DNA of 15,034 nt, taken from contig CAZJJY010000012.1 of NCBI GenBank assembly GCA_964546445.1, forward strand, positions 1-15,034, read 5' to 3'. This stretch comes from CAZJJY01 sp964546445. Lineage in GTDB: Bacteria; Patescibacteriota; Microgenomatia; PFEM01; JAPLYW01. Positions 1-5,743 of the stretch are shown here, one piece after another; the stretch's first letter is position 1, and the number at the start of each line of letters is the position of its first letter. The notes below the pieces were generated by a model. The model was not told the DNA's origin, searched no databases, and was given only the letters and a program-made list of their open reading frames with translations. A program made the position numbers and the translations under genes.

Positions 1-72
1 GGGCCCGTAGCTCAGTGGTAGAGCACCTGCCTTTTAAGCAGGGTGTCGAAGGTTCGATCCCTTCCGGGCTCA
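1..72 (+). tRNA. tRNA-Lys (anticodon UUU)
   Basis: A full cloverleaf can be folded by eye. The acceptor stem pairs 1-7 with 65-71, and A72 is the discriminator. The D stem is 10-13 with 21-24. The anticodon stem is 26-30 with 38-42, and its 7-base loop carries TTT at 33-35. The T stem is 48-52 with 60-64 around a TTCGATC loop. CCA is not encoded, so the 3' end must be added after processing. It lies 16 bases before tRNA-Glu and is probably transcribed with it. The bases after it (CACAATTTCCA) are the same as those after tRNA-Glu. Confidence 0.97.
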
Positions 73-88
73 CAATTTCCAATTTTAA

Positions 89-162
89 GGCCCCGTCGTC
101 TAGCGGTCTAGGACATCAGGTTTTCATCCTGAAGATCGCGGGTTCGAATCCCGCTGGGGTCA
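89..162 (+). tRNA. tRNA-Glu (anticodon UUC)
   Basis: A cloverleaf is visible. The acceptor stem pairs 89-95 with 155-161 (two G-U pairs), with discriminator A162. The anticodon stem is 116-120 with 128-132, and the loop TTTTCAT carries TTC at 123-125. The T arm is CGGG-TTCGAAT-CCCG-like. CCA is not encoded. A strong bidirectional hairpin terminator follows at once (174-200). The acceptor end and terminator of this gene are copied four more times in the next 6.7 kb, which makes this gene the likely anchor of the repeat array described in the findings. Confidence 0.97.
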
Positions 163-203
163 CAATTTCCATCAAAAAAGCCCTTTAATTAGGGCTATTA
201 TTA
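156..203 (+). repeat. tRNA-Glu end/terminator repeat, copy 1 (anchor)
   Basis: This is the copy inside the tRNA-Glu locus. It consists of the acceptor 3' strand and discriminator (GGGGTCACA), the linker ATTTCC, the run ATCAAAAAAG and an AGCCCT/AGGGCT hairpin followed by TATTATT. The same block recurs near 1294, 2027, 4844 and 6818. Only here is it preceded by a complete tRNA. Confidence 0.9.
174..200. terminator. bidirectional intrinsic terminator after tRNA-Glu
   Basis: A perfect 6-bp stem, AGCCCT (179-184) with AGGGCT (191-196), has an A run on its left and a T-rich flank on its right, so it can end transcription on both strands. It would stop the tRNA transcript on the plus strand and back up the terminator of the minus-strand module on its right. 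Confidence 0.8.
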
Positions 204-214
204 TATAAAAGAAA

Positions 215-264
215 AAGCCACAGACCTAATTTACTCTAAGAGTAAAAAAGAAAATCTGTGGCTT
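215..264. terminator. nested hairpin ending the kinase-like module
   Basis: An outer 10-bp perfect stem, AAGCCACAGA (215-224) with TCTGTGGCTT (255-264), encloses a second perfect 7-bp hairpin (230-236 with 240-246, loop TAA). On the minus strand the outer stem is followed by T-rich sequence, fitting an intrinsic terminator for the genes at 284-1030. The nested form is unusual; a structured 3' UTR or small RNA is an alternative. Confidence 0.6.
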
Positions 265-283
265 AAATAGCACAATAATTCAT

Positions 284-403
284 CTAATCTCTGTCGCCTG
301 GACTTTGGTAACCGCTGTATTTATTTCTACTGTCTTTGACTTCATGCAAGACTTCATTAATAAAATCCCGAAAGGCTTTTCTTATCTTTTTAAAAAAATT
401 CAT
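284..403 (-). CDS. small hypothetical protein, 39 residues
   Basis: A short reading frame begins with ATG at 403 and ends with TAG at 284-286. The product is basic at the N-terminus (MNFFKKIRKAFRDFINEV...) and ends polar and acidic (...SPGDRD). An AAAGGA-type ribosome site sits about 8 bases before the ATG. It starts 27 bases after the upstream ATPase-like gene and stops about 20 bases before a strong hairpin, so the position is right for the last gene of a two-gene module. The first 22 residues could form an amphipathic helix; no family is recognised. Being this short it could be spurious, but the ribosome site and placement support it. Confidence 0.55.
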   Translation of the reverse strand: MNFFKKIRKAFRDFINEVLHEVKDSRNKYSGYQSPGDRD

Positions 404-430
404 CTGCTTTTCCTTTCTTTTTATTGATTC

Positions 431-1030
431 TCAAGCTATAACTTTTAATTCCTTTAATTTAGCAAGAATGAATTGTATTCTCTTTTCATTACTTGTTTCT
501 AAGTTATATGAAACTAAAGGAACATCTATAACTTTATAGCCTCTTTTTATATATTCATTCCTCATTTTTTCATAGATCATTATTCTTTCTTTTATATTGA
601 AAACCTTCCCTTGTGGTCCTCCCTTTTTTACTTCTTTCAAAGTAATAATAGGTTTAAATATAAAAACATGTGAATAATATCTATACTTTTTACTAGCTTC
701 TTTAAATTTTGGAAGCCACTTTGGGTTAAGATCTTCTACTATGAAATCATACCCAGGTAAACCTCTATCAAAAAAATAGATATTTTCTACCGTTGATTGT
801 TCGTGATGCTCTTTTTCATGCTTTAAAATCTTTTTCATAAATTCATCGGTTTCAAGAAAGTTATCTATTTTTTTAACCATCATTTCTTCAACTGCTTTTG
901 AAGTGCTTTCTTTCCATATAAAATAACCTCTACTTTCCAAGCTATTAGAATATTCATTATTATTACCACTCAATAGAGTAGTTTTCCCTGACCCTGGAGG
1001 ACCATCAATAGCTATTTTTACATTCCTCAT
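431..1030 (-). CDS. P-loop ATPase/kinase-like protein, AAA_28 (NadR/Ttd14-like) family
   Basis: A 199-residue protein. The P-loop GPPGSGKTT is at residues 10-18. A DRGLPGYDF motif at 88-96 resembles the DRG-LPD signature of the AAA_28 family. VFIFKP (112-117) and VIDVPL (167-172) match the strand pattern of that family's C-terminal half. Family members bind ATP and in some cases phosphorylate nucleotides or bind phosphoinositides; the substrate here is unknown. The start at 1030 was chosen because a near-perfect AAGGAGG lies 7 bases before it; a longer frame from 1066 has no such site. A promoter of TTGATT-N17-TATATT type lies at 1143-1171. The gene is read toward the tRNAs, followed 27 bases later by a 39-residue gene. 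A generic thymidylate-kinase-like fold is the main alternative. Confidence 0.75.
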   Translation of the reverse strand: MRNVKIAIDGPPGSGKTTLLSGNNNEYSNSLESRGYFIWKESTSKAVEEMMVKKIDNFLETDEFMKKILKHEKEHHEQSTVENIYFFDRGLPGYDFIVEDLNPKWLPKFKEASKKYRYYSHVFIFKPIITLKEVKKGGPQGKVFNIKERIMIYEKMRNEYIKRGYKVIDVPLVSYNLETSNEKRIQFILAKLKELKVIA

Positions 1031-1066
1031 TTCTTCCTCCTTAAATATATTGATGTTAAAGAACAA

Positions 1067-1293
1067 AATCCGAAAATATATGTCAAAGCAAATTACTAAT
1101 ATCTTCTGCTATAGAAAACTAGAATTTACTGAATGTGGTGGAAATATATCATAAATAGGAATGATAATCAATTTTATAGGTTAATTAGTTCCATACTCTA
1201 AAGGTAGATAATCATAGTCAAATTTAGCCTTAGTTGAGAAGTTACTATAGAGATACTTAAATTCCTTCCATATTTGGTTCCAATTCCAAACTC
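1067..1293. other. non-coding tail left of repeat copy 2
   Basis: No credible reading frame is present. It holds the candidate promoter of the AAA_28-like gene (1143-1171) and, at 1209-1237, a stretch matching 2893-2921 at 24 of 29 positions. It ends in the T-arm-like hairpin at 1273-1290. Confidence 0.55.
1143..1171 (-). promoter_or_regulatory. candidate promoter of the AAA_28-like gene
   Basis: On the minus strand, TTGATT (1166-1171) is separated by 17 bases from TATATT (1143-1148). This would start transcription near 1136, about 105 bases before the ATG at 1030. The spacing and sequences are close to the housekeeping sigma consensus, but AT-rich DNA gives such matches by chance. Confidence 0.4.
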
Positions 1294-1341
1294 GGTGGGT
1301 CACAATTTACATCAAAAAAGCCCTTTATTCAGGGCTATTTT
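1294..1341 (+). repeat. tRNA-Glu end/terminator repeat, copy 2
   Basis: GGTGGGTCACA, then ATTTAC, then ATCAAAAAAG and an AGCCCT/AGGGCT hairpin (1319-1324 with 1331-1336) followed by ATTTT. To its left is a T-arm-like hairpin, TTTGG (1273-1277) with CCAAA (1286-1290) around TTCCAATT. No complete tRNA is present. It separates the AAA_28-like module from the 158-residue gene; the hairpin can serve as terminator for the latter, whose stop is 19 bases to the right. Confidence 0.85.
1319..1341. terminator. bidirectional terminator of repeat copy 2
   Basis: A 6-bp perfect stem, AGCCCT/AGGGCT, has an A run on the left and a T run on the right. On the minus strand it lies just after the stop of the 158-residue gene, in the usual place for an intrinsic terminator. 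Confidence 0.75.
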
Positions 1342-1359
1342 AGTTATGTAAAACTTCGT

Positions 1360-1836
1360 TTATTTAATCTCTTGTGCTTCAGCTTCAATTACTCTTTTTC
1401 CAGGGGTATCTTCTTTTTCTTTAGAACCATAAGGGGCTAATCTTTCTTTAATAAAAGAAATGAATTTATCTTTAGGTCTAATAAAGTGTTTCCCTTCCTC
1501 ATCATCAATTACCTCTAGTAACTCTACTTCTACTAATTTTCTTAGTCCTGTTTTTACTGCTTCTGGATTTTTTTCTTTAAGAGGAATATCAACCCAATGC
1601 CCCTCCTTTACTGCTGCTGCAGTTATTTTACCCATCAATATTTCAGCCTCTGCATTTTTAACTGGAGAGTTTCTAAGAATTGAAGTCCAATTCATATTAG
1701 GCATTGTCTGTATACTTTGAGCATTTTCAGGAGTAAGCAATTCATCAATCGGGCACAGCTTATCAAGAGGTGCTAAAGGATTTTCTTTATTTTTGCCTTG
1801 TATTGCTAAAGATTCTTCTGGTTTTATTTCAGACAT
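1360..1836 (-). CDS. hypothetical protein, 158 residues, possible winged-helix fold
   Basis: I do not recognise a family. The N-terminal 40 residues are polar and low in predicted structure. Residues about 45-130 show alternating helices and a short strand pair (…VDIPLKEKNPEAVKTG…LLEVIDDEEGKHFI…), which could be a winged helix. The C-terminal 25 residues are charged. There is no signal peptide or membrane segment. An AAAGGG ribosome site lies about 5 bases before the ATG at 1836. It is the only gene between repeat copies 2 and 3, its stop is 19 bases from copy 2's hairpin, and a candidate promoter sits at the left edge of copy 3's long repeat. It behaves as a single-gene cassette. Confidence 0.7.
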   Translation of the reverse strand: MSEIKPEESLAIQGKNKENPLAPLDKLCPIDELLTPENAQSIQTMPNMNWTSILRNSPVKNAEAEILMGKITAAAVKEGHWVDIPLKEKNPEAVKTGLRKLVEVELLEVIDDEEGKHFIRPKDKFISFIKERLAPYGSKEKEDTPGKRVIEAEAQEIK

Positions 1837-1896
1837 ATATCCCTTTATTATTAAAGTATAACTGTAGCGTAACTTTTTTTTCTATTCCTGTCAATT

Positions 1897-1924
1897 AATC
1901 TATATTTTTTAAGCTATGATTCAA
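1897..1924 (-). promoter_or_regulatory. candidate promoter of the 158-residue gene, partly inside the long repeat
   Basis: On the minus strand, TTGAAT (1919-1924) and TAGATT (1897-1902) are 16 bases apart. The -35 lies within the repeat shared with 6703-6866, where an element with the same spacing is found before the ABC genes. A TTGACA (1888-1893) with a weaker -10 closer to the gene is an alternative. Confidence 0.4.
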
Positions 1925-2074
1925 TAACCAATGGGGATATTAGATTCTTCTTAGGAAACACCTCTGAAGCGAACTTATTAAACAAATCTAGTAGATTAGC
2001 TATAACCTGGTTCGGATTCCAATGGTCTGGGGTCACAATTTCCATCAAAAAAGCCCTTTATTTAGGGCTATTAC
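1911..2074 (+). repeat. long dispersed repeat, copy A (includes tRNA-end repeat copy 3)
   Basis: This block of about 160 bp is homologous without gaps to 6703-6866. From 1920 to 2036 I count about 15 differences in 117 positions. It contains the inverted repeat AATCTA-G-TAGATT (1986-1998), a T-arm-like TGGTTCGGATTCCA (2008-2021), the tRNA-Glu end TGGGGTCACA and the terminator hairpin (2052-2057 with 2064-2069). It encodes no protein. The right 48 bases are the unit shared by all five repeat copies. Confidence 0.88.
2052..2072. terminator. bidirectional terminator of repeat copy 3
   Basis: A perfect AGCCCT/AGGGCT stem with a TTATTT loop and an A run on the left. The right-hand flank (ATTACTTATAA) is less T-rich than in copies 2 and 4, so plus-strand termination may be weaker. 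Confidence 0.6.
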
Positions 2075-2169
2075 TTATAACCTGAATACTCTCTTCAATT
2101 AAAAAAATAATTTTTTTATATCAATACCCTCTTATACATTTGCACTATCAATGATATTATAAATACAAT

Positions 2170-2895
2170 ATGAATCTAAAAGGAAAAATTGCAATAATAA
2201 CTGGAGCATCAGTTGGCTATGGGGTTGGGATAGCAGAGGCTTTAAAAAAAGAAGGATGTATTGTTTGGATTACTGGTCGTAGAGAAAATAAATTGAAAAA
2301 AGCAGCAAAACGCCTGAATGTAAAATATTTTGTTGGAGATGTTACAAAACCTAAAGATTGGGATGAGCTAGTAAAATCTGTTATTAGCAGTGATAAAAAA
2401 ATTGATATTCTTATAAATAATGCTGGCGCAGGAATAGCCGTGAAACCTCTTGAAAACCAAACTGATGAAGAAATTAAACAATCCATAGATACGAATCTTA
2501 CTGGTTGTATCTATGGTACAAAAAGAGTGATTCCATTGATGAAAAAGCAAGGTGGCGGTAATATTATCTTTATTAGCAGTGTTTGTGCGCAACATGCATG
2601 GCCAACATTTTCCGTGTATTCAGCAGCAAAGGCTGGTACGGAGTCACTGGCAAAATGCCTTCATAATGAATTAAGAGAAGATAATATTCATATTACTACG
2701 TTGATGCCTTCATGGGGTGATACTGAATTTGCAAAAGCTGCCGATTTAAAAGGTTTTTCCGCAGATATTAAAAAGAAAGTTGCAAAACCAGCAGAAATAG
2801 GACAACTGGTGGTTTCTATATGTAAATTCCCCGAGCATCTTGCCATGCCCTTTGTTAGGATTCAACCCATGATTCAAGAAATTAACCCGATGTAA
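2170..2895 (+). CDS. short-chain dehydrogenase/reductase (classical SDR)
   Basis: A 241-residue NAD(P)-dependent oxidoreductase of classical SDR length. The cofactor motif TGASVGYG is at residues 11-18, and TGRR (35-38) after the second strand suggests NADP(H). NNAG is at 83-86, and the catalytic set is N109, S137, Y150 and K154 in the YSAAK motif. The usual PG turn after the active site is replaced by MPSWGDT. It resembles 3-oxoacyl-ACP reductase-like SDRs, but the substrate cannot be told. There is no clear Shine-Dalgarno sequence: the ATG follows ATAAATACAAT directly, so a leaderless or weakly initiated message is possible. The gene is on the plus strand, unlike its neighbours to the left. 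Its stop overlaps a piece of sequence resembling the tail of repeat copy 2. Confidence 0.9.
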   Translation: MNLKGKIAIITGASVGYGVGIAEALKKEGCIVWITGRRENKLKKAAKRLNVKYFVGDVTKPKDWDELVKSVISSDKKIDILINNAGAGIAVKPLENQTDEEIKQSIDTNLTGCIYGTKRVIPLMKKQGGGNIIFISSVCAQHAWPTFSVYSAAKAGTESLAKCLHNELREDNIHITTLMPSWGDTEFAKAADLKGFSADIKKKVAKPAEIGQLVVSICKFPEHLAMPFVRIQPMIQEINPM

Positions 2896-2935
2896 TCATA
2901 CTCAAACTTAGTCTTAGGTGGTAAAATTAAGTCTA

Positions 2936-4672
2936 ATGAGATTTTTCTTTTTATCTCTATTATTTATTTTTACCCTTCTTTTTCCTAAAGAAATAAGAGC
3001 AAGTTTTAATAGAATTGATGATGTCAACAATAAATTTGGCATTCATTTAGCTCTACCAACCCAAGAAGATTTAGAATCTGCCGCTAAGCTGGTTAATTCC
3101 AGCGGTGGTGACTGGGGCTATGTCACTTTAGTTATGGAAGAAAAAGAGATGAATAAAGATAAATGGCAAGATGTTTTTGATCAAGCTAGACGACTTCACC
3201 TTATTCCTATTATTAGACTCTCTAGTAGTTTTGAAAATGAATGCTGGCTGGTTTGTCAACCTGATGAAGCCCAAAAGTGGGCTGATTTTCTTGACTCTTT
3301 AAACTGGGTAGTCAAAAACCGCTATATAGTCCTTTTTAATGAGCCCAATCATGGTAGTGAGTGGGGTAATAAAGTCGATCCTGCAGGCTATGGTCAAACC
3401 GCTTTGTCTTTTGCCAAAACCTTAAAAAACAAAAATCCTGATTTTTTTGTAATGTTAGCTGGGTTTGATAGCGCCGCTCCTTCATCACCACCGGCATATG
3501 AAGATGAAGTAACTTTTTTAAACCAGATGATTACCTCTATCCCTGGTGGGGCCGATGAACTGTTTACCTATCTTGATGGTTGGGCTTCACATTCCTATCC
3601 TAACCATGGCTATATTAGTCCGCCAACAGCCACTGGCCGCAACTCAGTCAGAAATTACCAATGGGAATTATCCTTATTGAAAGTTTTAGGGGTTAAAAAA
3701 GACCTACCGATTTTTATCACTGAGACAGGTTGGCCCCATCAAGAAGGTATAAGTATCAATAAAAATTTTTATTCAGCCCTACAAGCAGCCAGTTATTTTC
3801 AAACTTATTTTGATTTAACAACCAAAGATCCTAATGTGATAGCTGTCACTCCTTTTATCCTTAACTATCAAGGAGAGCCTTTTGACCACTTCTCTTGGCA
3901 GAAATTAGATAGTAAGGAGTTTTACCTACAATATGCCCAAGTCCAGCAAATATCTAAAGTTAAAGGCCAGCCCACCCAAGAGAATAAGATTGGTTTGCTT
4001 GAACCTTTACCAAAAAAGTTAATCAAGAATTCAGCTTACCAGCTTGCTTTAAAAATCATAAATCAGGGTCAAAGTATTTGGGATACCAATGAGGGTTATA
4101 AACTAAAACTTGATGGTTTATCTGATGATTTTCAATATTTCTTCTCTGATTTTTCTTCAATTGAACCTCTTGAGGAAAAGACCATTTATCTTTATTTTAA
4201 AACCGGTGATCATTTAGGTAACTTCAAGGTCAATATTGGTATTAGTAAAGATAATCATAAAATAATTACTCAAGAGACCATATGGAATTTAGAAATTGTA
4301 CCCCAAGTGAACCTTAAATTAACAACCAAGCTTTTTCCCAAAAGAACCAACCGGGGTGATGATTTTAGATTATTAATTTATAATTCCAAACAGGAAATTG
4401 TTTTTGAAAAAAGTAATATTAAAGTTAACAGAAGCCAAGGAGAAGTTAAACAAATCAATAACTTGATAATCGGTGAACAGTATAGGCTAGTTCTACTTAA
4501 GCCTTATTATTTACCTAGACAAACCTTTTTAACCATTACCCAAGAGAAAAATGAAGTCTTTTTTAAATTTATGTTGCCTTTTGATTTAAATAAAGACGGG
4601 GCCTTTTCCTTAACTGACCTTTTACAAGTTTTCAAAAAACCAAGTTTGTTTAAACTTTGGTGGATACATTAA
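2936..4672 (+). CDS. secreted TIM-barrel glycoside hydrolase-like protein with EF-hand/dockerin-like C-terminus
   Basis: A 578-residue protein. The N-terminus (MRFFFLSLLFIFTLLFPKEIRA) is a signal peptide or membrane anchor. Residues about 20-330 look like a clan GH-A barrel, with NEPN giving a putative acid/base Glu near 136 and ITETGWP a nucleophile Glu near 263. Residues about 350-450 form a beta domain of CARDB/Ig type, followed by a carboxypeptidase-regulatory-like beta domain. DLNKDGAFSLTDL (about 549-561) is a single calcium-binding dockerin-like loop, after which the protein stops at WWIH. The second half of a dockerin is missing, so the C-terminus may be truncated. A GTG at 2918 could extend it by six residues, but the ATG begins the signal peptide cleanly. 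It probably cleaves extracellular polysaccharide; the GH family is not certain. Confidence 0.8.
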   Translation: MRFFFLSLLFIFTLLFPKEIRASFNRIDDVNNKFGIHLALPTQEDLESAAKLVNSSGGDWGYVTLVMEEKEMNKDKWQDVFDQARRLHLIPIIRLSSSFENECWLVCQPDEAQKWADFLDSLNWVVKNRYIVLFNEPNHGSEWGNKVDPAGYGQTALSFAKTLKNKNPDFFVMLAGFDSAAPSSPPAYEDEVTFLNQMITSIPGGADELFTYLDGWASHSYPNHGYISPPTATGRNSVRNYQWELSLLKVLGVKKDLPIFITETGWPHQEGISINKNFYSALQAASYFQTYFDLTTKDPNVIAVTPFILNYQGEPFDHFSWQKLDSKEFYLQYAQVQQISKVKGQPTQENKIGLLEPLPKKLIKNSAYQLALKIINQGQSIWDTNEGYKLKLDGLSDDFQYFFSDFSSIEPLEEKTIYLYFKTGDHLGNFKVNIGISKDNHKIITQETIWNLEIVPQVNLKLTTKLFPKRTNRGDDFRLLIYNSKQEIVFEKSNIKVNRSQGEVKQINNLIIGEQYRLVLLKPYYLPRQTFLTITQEKNEVFFKFMLPFDLNKDGAFSLTDLLQVFKKPSLFKLWWIH

Positions 4673-4843
4673 ATAAAACCAGAAGATGATTCTACTAATC
4701 TTGCTTCACTCTGTTTTTTAATTTAATCAAAACCTGATAAAAGCAAGGTAATTAGGTTCAACCTGAGGAATTTGAATAAACTTCTTTAGTATTCCATATT
4801 GATAGGTTAGGTTCTCTATAATGGTGTTCCATCCTAGGGACAC
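4673..4843. other. non-coding tail left of repeat copy 4
   Basis: There is no reading frame with a credible start. It holds weak AT-rich inverted repeats (for example AAGAT…ATCTT near 4684-4703) and ends in the T-arm-like stretch of repeat copy 4. Similar tails of 150-230 bp stand left of repeat copies 2, 3 and 5. Confidence 0.5.
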
Positions 4844-4891
4844 TTGGTTCACAATTAACATCAAAAAAGCCCTTTATTTAGGGCTATTTTA
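4844..4891 (+). repeat. tRNA-Glu end/terminator repeat, copy 4
   Basis: TTGGTTCACA, then ATTAAC, then ATCAAAAAAG and the AGCCCT/AGGGCT hairpin (4868-4873 with 4880-4885) with ATTTT. The tRNA-like part is more diverged than in copies 1-3, while the hairpin is perfect. To the left, TGGTGTTCCATCC (4822-4834) takes the place of the T-arm-like sequence. The stop codon of the ABC permease gene (4889-4891) lies in the last bases of the repeat. Confidence 0.82.
4868..4890. terminator. bidirectional terminator of repeat copy 4
   Basis: A perfect 6-bp GC-rich stem with an A run on the left and TTTT on the right. It can terminate the plus-strand SDR/glycosidase transcript and the minus-strand ABC transcript, which converge here. 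The permease stop codon overlaps its right edge. Confidence 0.75.
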
Positions 4892-5731
4892 ATGGCTCCC
4901 AAGTCCACGTGATCTTAATTTTATTTTATGTGTGATAGAAACATTTTTAAATGCATTTACGGCAAGTAGTAAAAAGATTGACCCTATAATTAAAAGTACT
5001 CCAATAGAAATAATAGGAGTTACTTTGAAATCACCATAAGTTAGAATAAGTCCCATTCGTTCTAAGATTTCGTTGGATATTCCGCTTGTATCTACAGATA
5101 TGTTCCTAAATGCACTGACTGCATAGGTAACAGGATTTATATATACAACTGGTCGTAACCAGTTTGGTAAATTATCAATTGGGACATATGCCCCAGATAA
5201 AAACATCATAGGCATCATCAACATTTGAACAAACATTTGGAACCCCATTGCCGATTTAACTTTTGTCGCAATAAATAACCCTATTGCCGCAACCGCTAAA
5301 GCTATGGCAATCATTCCTGCATATAAACCTAATAGCATACCAATAGAGTATCTCATTCCAAATAAAGGAGAAATTAACAGGATAATAGTTCCTTGTATTA
5401 ATGCAGTTGTTGCTGTTCCTAAAATTTTACCAATGGCAATACTTGATCTTTTTGTGGGTGAAACTAAAAATTCTTTCATAAAACCTTCCGTTTTGTCAGT
5501 TACAACACTTAATGCTCCATTTATTGAAGTCATAAATATACTGGTAGCGATGATTCCTGGCAACATGTATTGAATTTTTTCAATACCAAGTATGGATGTA
5601 TCAAAATTACCTAAGGCAAAGGTAAAAACAAGCATCAACATGATACTCATCAAAAATGAACTTAGTATTCTTGATCTATCCCTTATATAATTTAAAAATT
5701 CACGATACCAAATGGTTATAATCGCTGTCAT
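4889..5731 (-). CDS. ABC-2 type transporter permease (DrrB-like)
   Basis: A 280-residue integral membrane protein with about six hydrophobic segments: near residues 21-45, 55-75, 105-128, 133-155, 165-190 and 235-262. The order, with a cytoplasmic N-terminus and a conserved block LMMPMMFLSGAYVPIDNLP just before the last loop, is that of ABC-2 permeases of drug or polyketide exporters. It should pair with the ATPase encoded 12 bases upstream. The ribosome site AGGAAA lies about 9 bases before the ATG at 5731. The stop codon falls within repeat copy 4, so the gene ends flush with the module boundary. Substrate unknown; daunorubicin-type resistance names for this family should not be taken as a function here. 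Confidence 0.9.
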   Translation of the reverse strand: MTAIITIWYREFLNYIRDRSRILSSFLMSIMLMLVFTFALGNFDTSILGIEKIQYMLPGIIATSIFMTSINGALSVVTDKTEGFMKEFLVSPTKRSSIAIGKILGTATTALIQGTIILLISPLFGMRYSIGMLLGLYAGMIAIALAVAAIGLFIATKVKSAMGFQMFVQMLMMPMMFLSGAYVPIDNLPNWLRPVVYINPVTYAVSAFRNISVDTSGISNEILERMGLILTYGDFKVTPIISIGVLLIIGSIFLLLAVNAFKNVSITHKIKLRSRGLGSH

Positions 5732-5743
5732 ATTATATTTTTC

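Noticed and set aside
336..539. Plus-strand open frame of 67 codons
   Set aside because: It is antisense to the AAA_28-like gene and the 39-codon gene, which have ribosome sites and a family match.
1081..1086. TTGACA on the minus strand as the -35 of the AAA_28-like gene
   Set aside because: No acceptable -10 lies 16-19 bases away (TTCTTT-like only); the TTGATT/TATATT pair farther upstream is better.
1271..1305. Repeat copies 2-5 as complete tRNA or tRNA pseudogenes
   Set aside because: Only the T-arm-like part and acceptor end can be recognised; no D arm, anticodon arm or 5' acceptor strand is found to the left.
1460..1720. Plus-strand open frame of 86 codons
   Set aside because: It is antisense inside the 158-residue gene, has no ribosome site and a serine-rich composition typical of a reverse-strand frame. 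The same reasoning removes the frames antisense to SDR, permease, guaB and dnaE.
1920..2036. Classical integron attC site
   Set aside because: I do not find the paired core sites (GTTRRRY and its complement) with long-range inverted pairing; no intI is present. The resemblance is in layout only.
2140..2169. TTGCAC-N18-TACAAT as the promoter of the SDR gene
   Set aside because: The -10 would touch the ATG, so transcription would begin inside the coding region and lose the NAD-binding motif start. A leaderless start from TATTAT (2155-2160) is possible but its -35 is weak.
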